Position numbers and translations under genes: made by a program
Origin: Chitinophagaceae bacterium
GTDB taxonomy: Bacteria > Bacteroidota > Bacteroidia > Chitinophagales > Chitinophagaceae
Assembly (NCBI GenBank): GCA_947451935.1
Contig: CANGBH010000009.1
Span: forward strand, 1 to 62,076
Length of the DNA stretch: 62,076 bases
Reading direction: 5' to 3'
Shown here: one piece after another, positions 8,147-17,257 of the stretch
How the letters are laid out: each line of letters opens with the position of its first letter
How positions within the stretch are numbered: position 1 is the stretch's first letter
Notes under the pieces: generated by a model
Told to the model about the DNA's origin: nothing
The model's input: only the letters and a program-made list of their open reading frames with translations
Database searches by the model: none

Positions 8147-8941
8147 TTATTTGATAATTGTAAGAATAGGAAGATGATCACTGAGGCTATCTTCAAATAC
8201 CCCAATATCATCTAAAACAATTGATGAGTTGAGATTTGCGAATAATCCTTCGGATAAAAAGACATGATCAATTTGATGTATAATTTTACCTCCCTTTGGA
8301 TTTCTGAAAGTTGGTACGAGTTTTCGATGATGTTCAAAAAGGGCTTCCTTTAAATTCAGGGCATATAAGCGATCTATAATTTCTTGGCACCCCTTAGGAC
8401 CACCTGGCCATAAAATATCAAAAGTTGAAGAATTGTTGAAATCCCCACTTATGATCCAATTATTTTCTATCGATATTTTTTCGTGTTCCAATCCGTTTTG
8501 TAAAATTTCAGTTGGCCATACATCTTTAGATAGCTCAAGTTTTATTCCTTTTAAATCTTTATGATCAATGTTTTCTGTGTCTACAATCCATGCAGGCGCA
8601 TAAACTGATATTAAACTTATTTTTTTATGATTAATAATAGTTGATGCACTCAAAAAATTACCTGAAAAAAAGTCAAGTTGATTACTAACCCATTCAATAG
8701 AGGACTTTAATCTAAATTGTTCAAGTGGTTCTTTTGAGATTATTACAGTGGAGAATTTTTGTGGAATTCCATTTTTATTAGTTGCTTTCTGTTGGAGAAT
8801 TTGATATTCATTTAATATTTCATTTGGTATGCCACCAACTTCTTGAAGAAGGCAAATTTCAGGCGACACTTTCCTGATCACCTCCCAGCTTTTGCTGTCT
8901 GAAGCGGATCGCCTCATATTCCAAGTCAAGACATTAATCAT
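8147..8941 (-). CDS. Endonuclease/exonuclease/phosphatase (EEP) family protein
   Basis: 264 residues from the preferred ATG at 8941 (an ATG three codons upstream at 8950 is also possible). EEP motifs appear in order: N-terminal INVLTWNMRR (Asn), CLLQEVGG (metal-binding Glu), WIISGDFNNSS (Asp/Asn pair), QIDHVFLSEG and the C-terminal SDHLPILTI (Asp-His). These are the metal and general-base residues of DNase I-like and phosphatase enzymes. There is no signal peptide, so a cytosolic role is likely, but the substrate cannot be told. It is the only gene between tRNA-Lys and the nearest copy of the tRNA's 3' end, so it may have arrived by integration. Confidence 0.85.
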   Translation of the reverse strand: MINVLTWNMRRSASDSKSWEVIRKVSPEICLLQEVGGIPNEILNEYQILQQKATNKNGIPQKFSTVIISKEPLEQFRLKSSIEWVSNQLDFFSGNFLSASTIINHKKISLISVYAPAWIVDTENIDHKDLKGIKLELSKDVWPTEILQNGLEHEKISIENNWIISGDFNNSSTFDILWPGGPKGCQEIIDRLYALNLKEALFEHHRKLVPTFRNPKGGKIIHQIDHVFLSEGLFANLNSSIVLDDIGVFEDSLSDHLPILTIIK

Positions 8942-9126
8942 TACAAACATTTATACTATATCCTAACACGTTTCTTATTCAACTAATTTAAAATTAAATC
9001 AAAGTCCTTAAGATTGTTTTTTTTCTAGTTCAAGTCCTAATCGGACATTATTTAAAAGTTTCTTCATCAGCGCAACCAAGCCACACAATTCAATACAAAA
9101 CACCATAAAACGAGCCATAAAGCGCA

Positions 9127-9163
9127 TAAAAAAACCCCGAAATCATCAGAAATCGGAGTTTTT
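9127..9163 (-). terminator. Rho-independent terminator after tRNA-Lys
   Basis: aaaaaaccccga and tcggagtttttt form a 12-bp stem with one mismatch around a short loop, flanked by A and T runs, so it can work on both strands. It lies 24 bases past the 3' end of tRNA-Lys on the minus strand. Confidence 0.7.
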
Positions 9164-9186
9164 TGTGCTATTTGCTAGCTTGTCTG

Positions 9187-9259
9187 TGAACCCGCTGGGA
9201 CTCGAACCCAGGGCCCATACATTAAAAGTGTATTGCTCTACCAACTGAGCTACGAGTTC
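9187..9259 (-). tRNA. tRNA-Lys (anticodon UUU)
   Basis: The reverse strand folds as a complete 73-base tRNA. The acceptor arm GAACTCG pairs with CGGGTTC (one T-G pair). The D-arm is GCTCAGTTGGTAGAGC. The anticodon arm is ATACA-CTTTTAA-TGTAT, giving anticodon TTT. The T-arm is CTGGG-TTCGAGT-CCCAG. The discriminator base is A and no CCA is encoded. It has its own promoter and terminator and stands alone. Confidence 0.97.
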
Positions 9260-9284
9260 AATCCACCGTTTTTCGACGGGAGTG

Positions 9285-9317
9285 CAAAAATAAGGTCTTT
9301 TGATACTCAAGCAAAAA
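9285..9317 (-). promoter_or_regulatory. Bacteroidota-type promoter of tRNA-Lys
   Basis: On the minus strand TTTTTG (9317-9312) is followed after 19 bases by TATTTTTG (9292-9285), a perfect TAnnTTTG -7 box. The downstream CACTCCCG leads into the tRNA 26 bases later. Confidence 0.75.
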
Positions 9318-9340
9318 GAAAAGTGATTTAATTTTACACC

Positions 9341-10156
9341 ATGAATACTTTTATTAATAAAACTGTACTAATTACAGGAGGTACTGATGGTATCGGAAAG
9401 TCATTAGTACTGCAATTCCTGGGGTTTGGCGCCAATGTAGTCACCTGCGGTAGATCTCAACAAAAAATTTTAGCACTGGAAGCAGAAGCGCCAATGGGTA
9501 AATTATCTGTTTTACCTGTAGATGTAACCAATGAAAAGGAATGCGAGAAAATGGTATTGCATACTGTGAAAATGTTTGGGGGAATTGATATTTTAATAAA
9601 CAATGCCGGCATATCCATGCGTGGATTGCTTGAAGATGCTGGTCCTGGACTCATCCCTGTTATAAAGAAAGTGATGGACGTTAATTTCTATGGAAGCCTT
9701 TACACCACTGCATATGCATTGCCATATCTCATAAAATCCAAAGGGGTTGTTGTGGGTGTTTCATCAATAGCAGGCTATCGAGGACTCCCTGGAAGAAGTG
9801 GTTATTCTGCTTCAAAGTTTGCATTACAAGGCTGGCTCGAATCGATTAAAACGGAAGTGGCTTCAAAAGGTGTTCATGTGATGTGGGTTTGTCCGGGCTT
9901 TACTGCTTCCAATATCCGAAATGTTGCCCTGAACAGCAAGGGCGAATCGCAAGGGGAGTCTCCTTTAGATGAAAATAAGTTGATGAACGCAGATGAATGT
10001 GCTCGTCGAATCATTATTTCCATCCAGAAAAGGAAGCGCACATTGGTTATGACCTTTCAAGGCAAGGAAACCGTTTTCATGAATAAATTTTTCCCAGGAC
10101 TTACCGATAAGCTAACCCGAAGGTTCTTTTTTAAAGGGGGCGAACTGGTAAAATGA
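9341..10156 (+). CDS. SDR family NAD(P)-dependent oxidoreductase
   Basis: 271 residues, a classical short-chain dehydrogenase. The cofactor motif is TGGTDGIG (residues 12-19), the NNAG motif is at 87-90, and the catalytic YSASK has Tyr155 and Lys159 after a Ser in VSSIAGYRG. VCPGF matches the PG motif after the active site. An Arg in the second strand (TCGRSQQK) suggests NADP preference. The closest general class is the 3-oxoacyl-reductase/DhrS7-like SDR group; the substrate is unknown. It is followed by the SAM hydroxide adenosyltransferase gene 71 bp downstream on the same strand, and the two may be co-transcribed. Confidence 0.88.
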   Translation: MNTFINKTVLITGGTDGIGKSLVLQFLGFGANVVTCGRSQQKILALEAEAPMGKLSVLPVDVTNEKECEKMVLHTVKMFGGIDILINNAGISMRGLLEDAGPGLIPVIKKVMDVNFYGSLYTTAYALPYLIKSKGVVVGVSSIAGYRGLPGRSGYSASKFALQGWLESIKTEVASKGVHVMWVCPGFTASNIRNVALNSKGESQGESPLDENKLMNADECARRIIISIQKRKRTLVMTFQGKETVFMNKFFPGLTDKLTRRFFFKGGELVK

Positions 10157-10227
10157 CCTGTTTGAAGAATGCTAAATTCAACTAACAGGGTGTATTTTCG
10201 CTATTCAATCATATTTTTCAATCTCTT

Positions 10228-11046
10228 ATGCCCATTCTAACCTTTACCAGTGATTTCGGATCGTCAGATCACCTCGTAGGTGTAGTGAAAGGGGAGATTT
10301 TGAAGCTAAATGATGGTTTTTCGGTTATTGATATCACACACGACATCATTCCATACAACTTTATGCAGGCAGCCTATGTCTGCAAAGGATTCTTAGAAAG
10401 CTTTCCACCGGAATCTTTTCACCTTATTTTCATCAATTCATTCGATAATAATGTAGATCACCTGCTATTGGTTAAGCAGGATAATCAATATATCGGAATT
10501 CCAGATAATGGATTGATTACCATGATTTTAGATAAAAAACCCGAAGAAGTAATTTCCTTGCCCATCCCAGCTTCAACCCCCAAGAATATCCGAAATTTTA
10601 CAGCTATTTTCATTGAAGCATTCTCATCTATACTTAGCGGAGTTAAATGGGAAAAAGTTGGCAATACAGAGGTGGCCATTCAGGAAAAAAATAGAGTAAA
10701 ACCGTATTTTACTTCACAGTATATTGAAGGTCAGATCTTAATGATTGATCGATATTTAAATGTGATTGTGAATATCACTAGAAACGATTTTGAAGAACAA
10801 CGAAAAGGTAGAAAATTCAAAATTGTACTCTTGCGTGATGCCTTCATCGAAAAGATAAGCAGCCATTATGCTGAAGTTCCCGAAGGGGAAAAACTAGCTT
10901 TCTTTAATGAATCTGGATTCCTTGAAATAGCTGTCAACAAAGGCTATGCAGCCCCTTTATTTGGTTTAGGAGAATTCAGCAGCTCAGATAATCACCACCA
11001 CGAAAAGAGGCAGTACTACCAAACGATCAAGGTGTTTTTTGAGTAA
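10228..11046 (+). CDS. S-adenosyl-L-methionine hydroxide adenosyltransferase family protein (DUF62)
   Basis: 272 residues. The N-terminus carries the family signature: LTFTSDFGSSDHLVGVVKGEI, followed by FSVIDITHDIIPYN. The Asp residues of TSDFG and the D-HVG-VKG block belong to the adenosine-binding site in this family, which cleaves SAM to adenosine and methionine using hydroxide and is related to fluorinases. The usual V-D-PGVG segment is replaced by LIFINSFDNNVDH, a divergent form. The C-terminal domain (IEGQILMIDRYLNVIVNITR) matches the family's second domain. Cytosolic; physiological role unclear in the whole family. Confidence 0.88.
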   Translation: MPILTFTSDFGSSDHLVGVVKGEILKLNDGFSVIDITHDIIPYNFMQAAYVCKGFLESFPPESFHLIFINSFDNNVDHLLLVKQDNQYIGIPDNGLITMILDKKPEEVISLPIPASTPKNIRNFTAIFIEAFSSILSGVKWEKVGNTEVAIQEKNRVKPYFTSQYIEGQILMIDRYLNVIVNITRNDFEEQRKGRKFKIVLLRDAFIEKISSHYAEVPEGEKLAFFNESGFLEIAVNKGYAAPLFGLGEFSSSDNHHHEKRQYYQTIKVFFE

Positions 11047-11073
11047 GTAATTTTTTTGTAACTAAGTGCTGAC

Positions 11074-11108
11074 GGCAAAGCGCTTTGCCCTGAAACTCGA
11101 GTTTTTTC
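11074..11108 (+). terminator. Palindromes after the SAM hydrolase gene, possible terminator
   Basis: ggcaaagcgctttgcc (11074-11089) is a perfect 16-base palindrome without a loop. aaactcgagttt (11093-11104) is a second perfect palindrome running into TTTTTTCTT. Both lie 27-60 bases after the stop codon. A protein-binding operator is an alternative reading of the first. Confidence 0.4.
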
Positions 11109-11124
11109 TTAACCTATTTTAGGG

Positions 11125-11132
11125 TAGATTTG
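11125..11132 (+). promoter_or_regulatory. Candidate -7 box (TAGATTTG) ahead of the polysaccharide locus
   Basis: TAGATTTG matches TAnnTTTG and is followed by CACC, as in the two better promoters of this window. A T-run (11102-11107) 17 bases upstream is the only possible -33 partner, so support is moderate. It would start transcription near 11139. Confidence 0.4.
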
Positions 11133-11626
11133 CACCAGTGTTTTTAGTGTTAAAAAACTGCTCCAAATTGGTCTTTAAACTTGATTTTCCATTCACAAAT
11201 AACTATTGGTTATACTTTATTTTTTGATGTATCTGTGCAAAACGATATACGTCACATCTGCCATGGTTAAATCAATAAAAAAGGCTGATTTTGCAGAACG
11301 ATCACTTGCAAACACTCCAGGTTAGATTTTTTGGGATTGATAGAGTCTACAGTATTGAAAGTCAATATCAAGCACGTTGGATTTTATCAAAAAAATGGGT
11401 GATGTTGTTGCTAATTGAGTTGCTCATTAATGTTGAAGAATATCAACTAGATGCAGTATTTTACCTACAGCTAATTTGGTCACGATGTGACTGAGGTGGC
11501 GAAGCCTTAGGTAAACTGAAGCTTCTCAATGTAACTTCTTATAGAATATGCCATTTTAACTTTAATTTCACCGTTCAAAGATTATTACTTCTAGATATAA
11601 AAAACACTTAACAATAAAATATCCAC

Positions 11627-14077
11627 ATGCGGTATATCATTAAGCTTTCTTTTTCCCTAACTTTTTTTGTTTTTATTACAACGGCTTTATTTGCGCAACA
11701 ATTACCTGCCGATTTAAGTAAGGCAAAATCCGCTCAAATCACCGATGCTATGTTGGCGCAGATGGCTCAAAAGGCAAAGGAGTCAAATTTGACTAAAGAT
11801 GATGTGATTAAGCAGTTTAAAGATAGAGGCATGCCTGATACAGAAGTGCAACTATTAACTGAGCGACTTGGCATTTTAATGCCTGATGCTGCTGTTACAA
11901 CTTCTACAGGTCAACCCAATGGCAGTGGCTCCGAACAATCTGTTAAGAGAACATTCAAAGGGGATGCTCCTGTTTATGTTACACCACCAGTAGAGACTTC
12001 TAGGGTTTTTGGGGCAGAATTATTCACCAGTGCCGATCCACTTTTTGTTCCCAACCTTAAAATCGCCACACCAAGAAGCTATATGATTGGTCCGGACGAT
12101 GAACTACAGTTAGACATTTATGGGAATAATATTTCTAGTCAAACATTAACTGTTTCGCCAGATGGATTCATCAATGTTAAATATGCTGGTCCTGTTAATG
12201 TTGGTGGCATGACAATCGAACAAGCAGCTGGAGTGCTCAAGGCAAGACTAACAAAATATTATCCTGCACTTAGTTCAGGTGAAACAAAATTTCAGTTAAC
12301 ACTTGGCTCTATCCGAAGTATTCAAGTTACCATAGTAGGGGCAGTACGCAAGCCTGGTACCATGACATTGCCCTCATTGGCTACCTTCTTCAATGCATTG
12401 TATACTTGTGGAGGTCCTACTGAAAATGGTTCATATAGAAATATTGAATTGGTTCGAAGTGGTAAAACAATCTTGGTTGCAGACTTGTATGATTTTATAT
12501 TAAAAGGAGATCAAGCTACAAACATCACCTTGCGTGATAACGATGTGATTCGTGTTCCATATGCCCAAACACAAATTGTGTTGGACGGTGGACTAAATAA
12601 AACAGGCATTTTCGAAATTAAAAAATCAGAAACATTAGCTACTGCATTGTCATTTGCTGGAGGTTTTAAGGGAAGTGCATTTAAGGGAAGAATAACGGGA
12701 ACACGTTATACTGATGTTGAACGAAAAGTGATTGATGTTGCCCGTGCAGATTTTTCTACATTCAACTTTGAAAATGGCGATTCACTTTATGTTGACTCTG
12801 TTGTGAATAGATTTCAAAACAGAGTGATTATATCAGGAGCCGTATTCAAGCCTGGTGCTTATGCATTAGAGAATGGTATGGATTTAGCTAAGCTTATTGA
12901 AAAAGCGCAAGGTTTAAAGGAAGACGCCTTTACCGGAAGAGCAAATATGGTGAGGTTGAGAGATGATAAAACTAAAGAGTATAAAAGTCTTGATCTAAAA
13001 GAAATTATCCTTGGCAATAGCATTTTACCATTGAAGAAGGAAGATAGTATTCATGTGGTTTCCATACTTGATCTTCGCGATAGCACAACCATCACCATTT
13101 TGGGTCCAGTTAAATTGCCTGGCGATTACAAATATGAAGATTCATTATCCTTGCAAGCATTGATTCTGCAGGCAGGAGGTTTTATGGAAAGTGCAACACC
13201 GTCTAATATAGAGATTGGTCGTCGCCGTAATGACATCAATTTAGGAAAGAAAGGGGAGTCGACTTCTGAAATCATTCAAGTAGAAATTAAAAAGGATTTG
13301 AGCAACTTAGGGTCAGATATTTACCTGAAACCATTTGATATCATCAGCATTAAAACTGACCCGCTTAAAGTAAAACAGATCTCAATCAAAGTAACGGGAG
13401 AAGTTCTTTACACAGGCAATTATACATTGACAAGTCCTGAAGAGAAGTTGAGCTCAATCATGAAGCGTACTGGGGGGTTATTGCCTTATGCAAATATTGC
13501 AGGCGCTAAATTGATTCGGAAAAAAATCAAAATGGATGTATCGGAAATCAAGCGTCTAGCTTTGTCTAATATAAAATTATCCAGTCTAAAAAATGGTAAG
13601 CAAGATACCAGTTCGTTGGTGGCAGATGAAGCTTTGAAAAGTGAAACTACGGATGTGGCATTAGATCTTAAGCGCATATTAGACAATCCAGGTAGCGAAG
13701 ATGATGTTACCTTGGAAGATGGGGATGAGCTAGTTATTCCTCGTTTTACTAACACAGTAAGTGTAGGAGGTGAGGTGTTAAAACCTGTAACGATACAATT
13801 CCAAAGTGGAAGAGGTTTTCCAAGCTATCTTTCTGCAGCTGGTGGATTTACCAAAAATGCATATCGAAAAAGATCATTCGTCGTTTATCCAAATGGACGA
13901 TCTGCCAAAACGCATCAATATTTCGGGATGAGATTTTATCCTAAAGTCACTCCAGGGAGTTCAATCTTTATCCCAACAAAACCTGACGCTAAGCCATTTG
14001 ATCCTTCAAAAGCAGGTGTTTTAATTTCATCATTTGCTAGCTTGATTACAGTCTTGTTATTGTTACAAAAACTATAA
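11627..14077 (+). CDS. Polysaccharide export protein, Wza-like, with six SLBB repeats
   Basis: 816 residues with a signal peptide (to about residue 24, TALFAQQ). The Poly_export domain lies at ~150-230 (YMIGPDDELQLDIYG, VSPDGFINVKYAGPVNVGG). Six SLBB repeats start near 231, 315, 399, 488, 585 and 708, each of the form V-I-GAV-PG then an AGG end. The C-terminus is a single hydrophobic helix (GVLISSFASLITVLLLL). E. coli Wza has fewer repeats; this long form is typical of Bacteroidota. It should form the outer-membrane channel for exported polysaccharide, partnered by the Wzz protein encoded 9 bp downstream. It opens the locus; a paralogue occurs at 35343. Confidence 0.9.
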   Translation: MRYIIKLSFSLTFFVFITTALFAQQLPADLSKAKSAQITDAMLAQMAQKAKESNLTKDDVIKQFKDRGMPDTEVQLLTERLGILMPDAAVTTSTGQPNGSGSEQSVKRTFKGDAPVYVTPPVETSRVFGAELFTSADPLFVPNLKIATPRSYMIGPDDELQLDIYGNNISSQTLTVSPDGFINVKYAGPVNVGGMTIEQAAGVLKARLTKYYPALSSGETKFQLTLGSIRSIQVTIVGAVRKPGTMTLPSLATFFNALYTCGGPTENGSYRNIELVRSGKTILVADLYDFILKGDQATNITLRDNDVIRVPYAQTQIVLDGGLNKTGIFEIKKSETLATALSFAGGFKGSAFKGRITGTRYTDVERKVIDVARADFSTFNFENGDSLYVDSVVNRFQNRVIISGAVFKPGAYALENGMDLAKLIEKAQGLKEDAFTGRANMVRLRDDKTKEYKSLDLKEIILGNSILPLKKEDSIHVVSILDLRDSTTITILGPVKLPGDYKYEDSLSLQALILQAGGFMESATPSNIEIGRRRNDINLGKKGESTSEIIQVEIKKDLSNLGSDIYLKPFDIISIKTDPLKVKQISIKVTGEVLYTGNYTLTSPEEKLSSIMKRTGGLLPYANIAGAKLIRKKIKMDVSEIKRLALSNIKLSSLKNGKQDTSSLVADEALKSETTDVALDLKRILDNPGSEDDVTLEDGDELVIPRFTNTVSVGGEVLKPVTIQFQSGRGFPSYLSAAGGFTKNAYRKRSFVVYPNGRSAKTHQYFGMRFYPKVTPGSSIFIPTKPDAKPFDPSKAGVLISSFASLITVLLLLQKL

Positions 14078-14086
14078 TAGATTCAT

Positions 14087-15148
14087 ATGAGTATAAAAGA
14101 AGTTAATTCCAACGACGAGATATCTATATATGATCTCCTTGGTTTTTTTAGAAAAGTTTTTTCTATTCTTAAGAAAAGATTCAAGCAAATAATCGGCTTT
14201 GCTATATTGGGATTTCTATTGGGTTTTGCATTTATTAAATTGAGGCCTGTAGAATATATATCGCGTATTTCTTTCGTTGTGGAAGAATCAAGCTCTGGCG
14301 GAGGTGGTTTATCTTCTATTGCTGGTCAACTTGGTGTTGATCTCGGAGGTGCAGGTGGCGGTGGAATTTTTTCTGGTGGTAATGTTATTTTGTTTCTGCA
14401 AAGTGAAAGTCTTTGTAGGGATGTGTTACTTACTCCATTGCAAGGTGTTGTGCCTAAAACAACGTTGGCGGATCGATACACACAAGTATATGGGTTGCAA
14501 AAAAAATGGGCAAAAAAATATGGGGTTGGCCCATTGCCTTTTCAGACTAAAGACGGAGAAGAATTAAGTCGATTCCAGGATAGCTTAATGCAGCTTGTAA
14601 TAAAGCGCATACTCGAAAAAGATTTGACTGTATCCAAGCCGGATAAAAAAGGAACCTTTGTTCAAGTTGAGATGTCAACTCGTGACGAAGATTTTAGCAA
14701 GTTGTTTTGTGAAGTTCTTGTTCAAAAAGCAATCGATCAATATTTAGAGTCAAAAAACAAATACAGATTAATTAATGTGCAACAACTTCAGCAAAGAGTA
14801 GATAGTTTATCTGCAATGATGACAAGCAAAACAGTTTCAAGTGCAAGGTCTAAGCAATCATTAGTAGATCTTAACCCCGCAGTATTGGGTGCTCCGGTAA
14901 CAAATGAAATATTGAATCGAGATATGACAATGACCTTTACGATTTTTGCAGAAACGTATAAAAATCTTCAGGTTTCAAAATCGATGTTATCTCAACAGAC
15001 TCCCGTTATTGAAATCGTAGAAAGTAGCAGGTATCCACTTCGTAAGAATGTAGAAGATAATCTTAAAATATTGATAATCTCTGCAGTAGTAGGATTGTTG
15101 TTGTCCTCATTGTATTCACTCTTTACCAATTGGAGAGCAAGTAATTGA
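14087..15148 (+). CDS. Chain-length determinant (Wzz/PCP) protein without kinase domain
   Basis: 353 residues. Two transmembrane helices flank a periplasmic domain: TM1 near 36-53 (IIGFAILGFLLGFAFI) and TM2 near 325-346 (ILIISAVVGLLLSSLYSLF). After TM1 comes the Wzz start (EYISRISFVVEE) and a glycine-rich stretch (SSSGGGGLSSIAGQLGVDLG) shared with the second Wzz at 53556. The C-terminal side has a PxxP-like element (SSRYPLRKNVEDN). No Walker A/B kinase domain follows, so this is a PCP without the autokinase found in Wzc. It should control polymer length and connect the inner-membrane polymerase to the SLBB export protein encoded just upstream. Confidence 0.87.
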   Translation: MSIKEVNSNDEISIYDLLGFFRKVFSILKKRFKQIIGFAILGFLLGFAFIKLRPVEYISRISFVVEESSSGGGGLSSIAGQLGVDLGGAGGGGIFSGGNVILFLQSESLCRDVLLTPLQGVVPKTTLADRYTQVYGLQKKWAKKYGVGPLPFQTKDGEELSRFQDSLMQLVIKRILEKDLTVSKPDKKGTFVQVEMSTRDEDFSKLFCEVLVQKAIDQYLESKNKYRLINVQQLQQRVDSLSAMMTSKTVSSARSKQSLVDLNPAVLGAPVTNEILNRDMTMTFTIFAETYKNLQVSKSMLSQQTPVIEIVESSRYPLRKNVEDNLKILIISAVVGLLLSSLYSLFTNWRASN

Positions 15149-15228
15149 GTTATTTGATTCATAGAAATCTAATGTATACGAGGTGTCATGAGCTACGTAT
15201 GCTATTTCAAATGGAAACTATACTATAG

Positions 15229-16164
15229 ATGGCCAAATACAAGGCAATCATCATAAACCCTGGAATAATTCATCAACGACTTTCATTGAATGAAAAATTT
15301 CTGTCATTATATGATATCAGTACATGGAATTCTCGGTTTCAAACCATTCAAGAATTAGATCTTTTACTAGAGCAGAACCTCAATAATACTGCTGTTTTCT
15401 TAGATGAGTTTGAGGGGAATATGGTGGATGATAATGTCATCAGTGCATTGAATAAGATTCGAGTTGAACGTATCAACATTCGAAATTTATCTGACCTATA
15501 CGAGAAATACGAATTAAAAATTCCGGTATTAAAGGTTAATGGCAATTGGATTGCCTTGAAGGATATTGTAAACCTTAAAGTGAGTTATCATATTGAGATA
15601 TTAAAGCGTTGCATAGATTTGTTTGTTACGATTCTATTTGCCCCGATTTCAATTATATTGATTGTTTTGGCGGCTGGCTTGATAAAGTTGACATCAAAAG
15701 GACCAGTCTTTTTTCATCAGGAAAGAGTAGGCAAGGGTCAAAAGAAATTTTCTATCGTCAAGCTCAGAACTATGATTCATACTCCTGAAGCATATACTGA
15801 ACATACGATTGAAAATGATAAACGCATTTATCCTCTAGGATTATTTTTGAGGAAGTCAAAGATTGATGAATTGCCTCAATTTTATAATATTCTCCTTGGG
15901 CACATGTCATTGATTGGCCCAAGACCTGAACGCACTGAAATCGTGAATAAACTCATTAAAGAAAATCCTTACTATGAGCTAAGGCATTTGATAAGGCCGG
16001 GTATTACAGGGTGGGCTCAAATCAATGACCCCACTGCAACGCCTGAGCAAAATTATCAGAAGCTAGAGTATGATCTTTTTTATATCAAAAAAGCCTCTAT
16101 TTTGATGGATGCTAAAATAACCATTGCCACTATCAATGTTATTTGGAATCAAAAAAGCCTCTAG
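15229..16164 (+). CDS. Initiating sugar transferase (polyprenyl-phosphate phosphoglycosyl transferase)
   Basis: 311 residues. Residues ~126-311 are a bacterial sugar transferase domain: one re-entrant or membrane helix (CIDLFVTILFAPISIILIVL), then GPVFFHQERVGKGQKKFSI, VKLRTM, SKIDELPQFYN, SLIGPRPE and RPGITGWAQIN. These enzymes move a phosphosugar from a UDP-sugar to undecaprenyl phosphate to start a repeat unit. The first 125 residues (KAIIINPGIIHQRLSL onward) are soluble-looking and not the usual four-helix WcaJ N-terminus; I do not recognise them. The sugar is not readable, although a sugar related to the UDP-GlcNAc-derived pathway next door is plausible. A second, full-length transferase lies at 50411. 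Confidence 0.88.
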   Translation: MAKYKAIIINPGIIHQRLSLNEKFLSLYDISTWNSRFQTIQELDLLLEQNLNNTAVFLDEFEGNMVDDNVISALNKIRVERINIRNLSDLYEKYELKIPVLKVNGNWIALKDIVNLKVSYHIEILKRCIDLFVTILFAPISIILIVLAAGLIKLTSKGPVFFHQERVGKGQKKFSIVKLRTMIHTPEAYTEHTIENDKRIYPLGLFLRKSKIDELPQFYNILLGHMSLIGPRPERTEIVNKLIKENPYYELRHLIRPGITGWAQINDPTATPEQNYQKLEYDLFYIKKASILMDAKITIATINVIWNQKSL

Positions 16165-16231
16165 GGTATTTTTCTTTTTTAGTTTTTAAAACGGTTGTTA
16201 TTTTTTTACGTGTTAAATAAAACATATTCAA

Positions 16232-17257
16232 ATGTCAGATCAGCTTGATTTAAATGGTAAATCGGTTTTAATAACAGGAGGCACAGGCTCATTTGGAAAA
16301 GCCTTCACATCGTATATATTAGAAAAATTTCCAAGGATAGAGCGCTTAGTAATCTTCTCAAGAGATGAGCAGAAACAGTTTACCATGGCTCAAGATTTTC
16401 CTGATTACCAATTCCCTCAAATTCGATTTTTTATTGGGGATGTAAGAGACTACGAAAGATTGAAAAGGGCTTTTCAGGGAATTGATTATGTAATCCATGC
16501 TGCTGCTATGAAACATGTGCCTATTGCAGAATACAATCCTGATGAATGTGTAAAGACAAATATCGGTGGAGCTGAAAATGTAATTCGCGCTGCCCTTGAA
16601 ACTTCTGTTAGCAAGGTTGTTGCACTCTCTACAGATAAAGCATGTGCGCCTATTAATTTATATGGTGCAACAAAACTTACTTCTGATAAATTGTTCATCG
16701 CAGCAAATAATATCCGCGGTAAAAAAGATATAATTTTCTCCGTAGTGCGTTACGGAAATGTAATGGGCTCAAACGGGTCGGTGATGCCATTCTTTTTAAA
16801 GAAGCGAAAAGATGCATTCATCCCAATTACCGATGCCGCTATGACACGATTTAATATTTCATTGACGGAAGGAGTTGAAATGGTATTGAGTGCATTACAT
16901 TCAGCTTGGGGTGGAGAATTATTTGTTCCCAAAATTCCATCATATCGAATCACTGATGTAGCTGAAGCCATAGCACCAGGTGTAGAGCAAAAAATTGTAG
17001 GAATCAGACCAGGCGAAAAAATACATGAGGAAATGATAACATCGTCAGATTCCTACTCAACCTATGACTTAGGAAAATATTACGCGATTCTACCTCAAGT
17101 ACCAAGATGGTCACTAAATGATTTTATTACTCGTTTCAACGCGGTAAAAGTTCCTGTTGGCTTCACGTATAATTCAGGTGAAAATAAAGAGTGGTTGTCT
17201 GTCGCAGATATTCGATCGCTTATTCAACAACACGTTGATCCAACATTTGAAGTATGA
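16232..17257 (+). CDS. pseB: UDP-N-acetylglucosamine 4,6-dehydratase (inverting), PseB
   Basis: 341 residues. It is a short, soluble 4,6-dehydratase/5-epimerase with TGGTGSFG near 15-22, FSRDEQKQ, HAAAMKHVPIAEYNP, STDKACAPINLYGATK (Thr134, Asp135, Lys136, Tyr144, Lys148) and RYGNVMGSNGSV. The inverting PseB family has this STDKA-PINLYGATK pattern and no membrane domain, unlike WbpM. It makes the UDP-4-keto-6-deoxy-L-AltNAc intermediate, step 1 of pseudaminic acid synthesis. Its stop overlaps the next start by four bases (ATGA), the same junction that precedes the intact pseC at 19855. That points to an original direct pseB-pseC pair. Confidence 0.93.
   Translation: MSDQLDLNGKSVLITGGTGSFGKAFTSYILEKFPRIERLVIFSRDEQKQFTMAQDFPDYQFPQIRFFIGDVRDYERLKRAFQGIDYVIHAAAMKHVPIAEYNPDECVKTNIGGAENVIRAALETSVSKVVALSTDKACAPINLYGATKLTSDKLFIAANNIRGKKDIIFSVVRYGNVMGSNGSVMPFFLKKRKDAFIPITDAAMTRFNISLTEGVEMVLSALHSAWGGELFVPKIPSYRITDVAEAIAPGVEQKIVGIRPGEKIHEEMITSSDSYSTYDLGKYYAILPQVPRWSLNDFITRFNAVKVPVGFTYNSGENKEWLSVADIRSLIQQHVDPTFEV

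Larger units (their letters stand above)
11047..11626. other. 580-bp intergenic region before the polysaccharide locus
   Basis: It holds a possible terminator (11074-11108), a candidate promoter (11125-11132) and then about 490 bases without a convincing gene. A 67-codon ORF at 11291-11494 has no family features and I do not call it. I saw no known riboswitch or antiterminator element by eye. If the promoter is real, the capsule operon has a long untranslated leader. Confidence 0.5.

Noticed and set aside
11291-11494. 67-codon ORF ahead of the polysaccharide locus
   Set aside because: No recognised motif, no signal or start context, and composition like the surrounding non-coding DNA. It could be an old gene remnant but I cannot support that.
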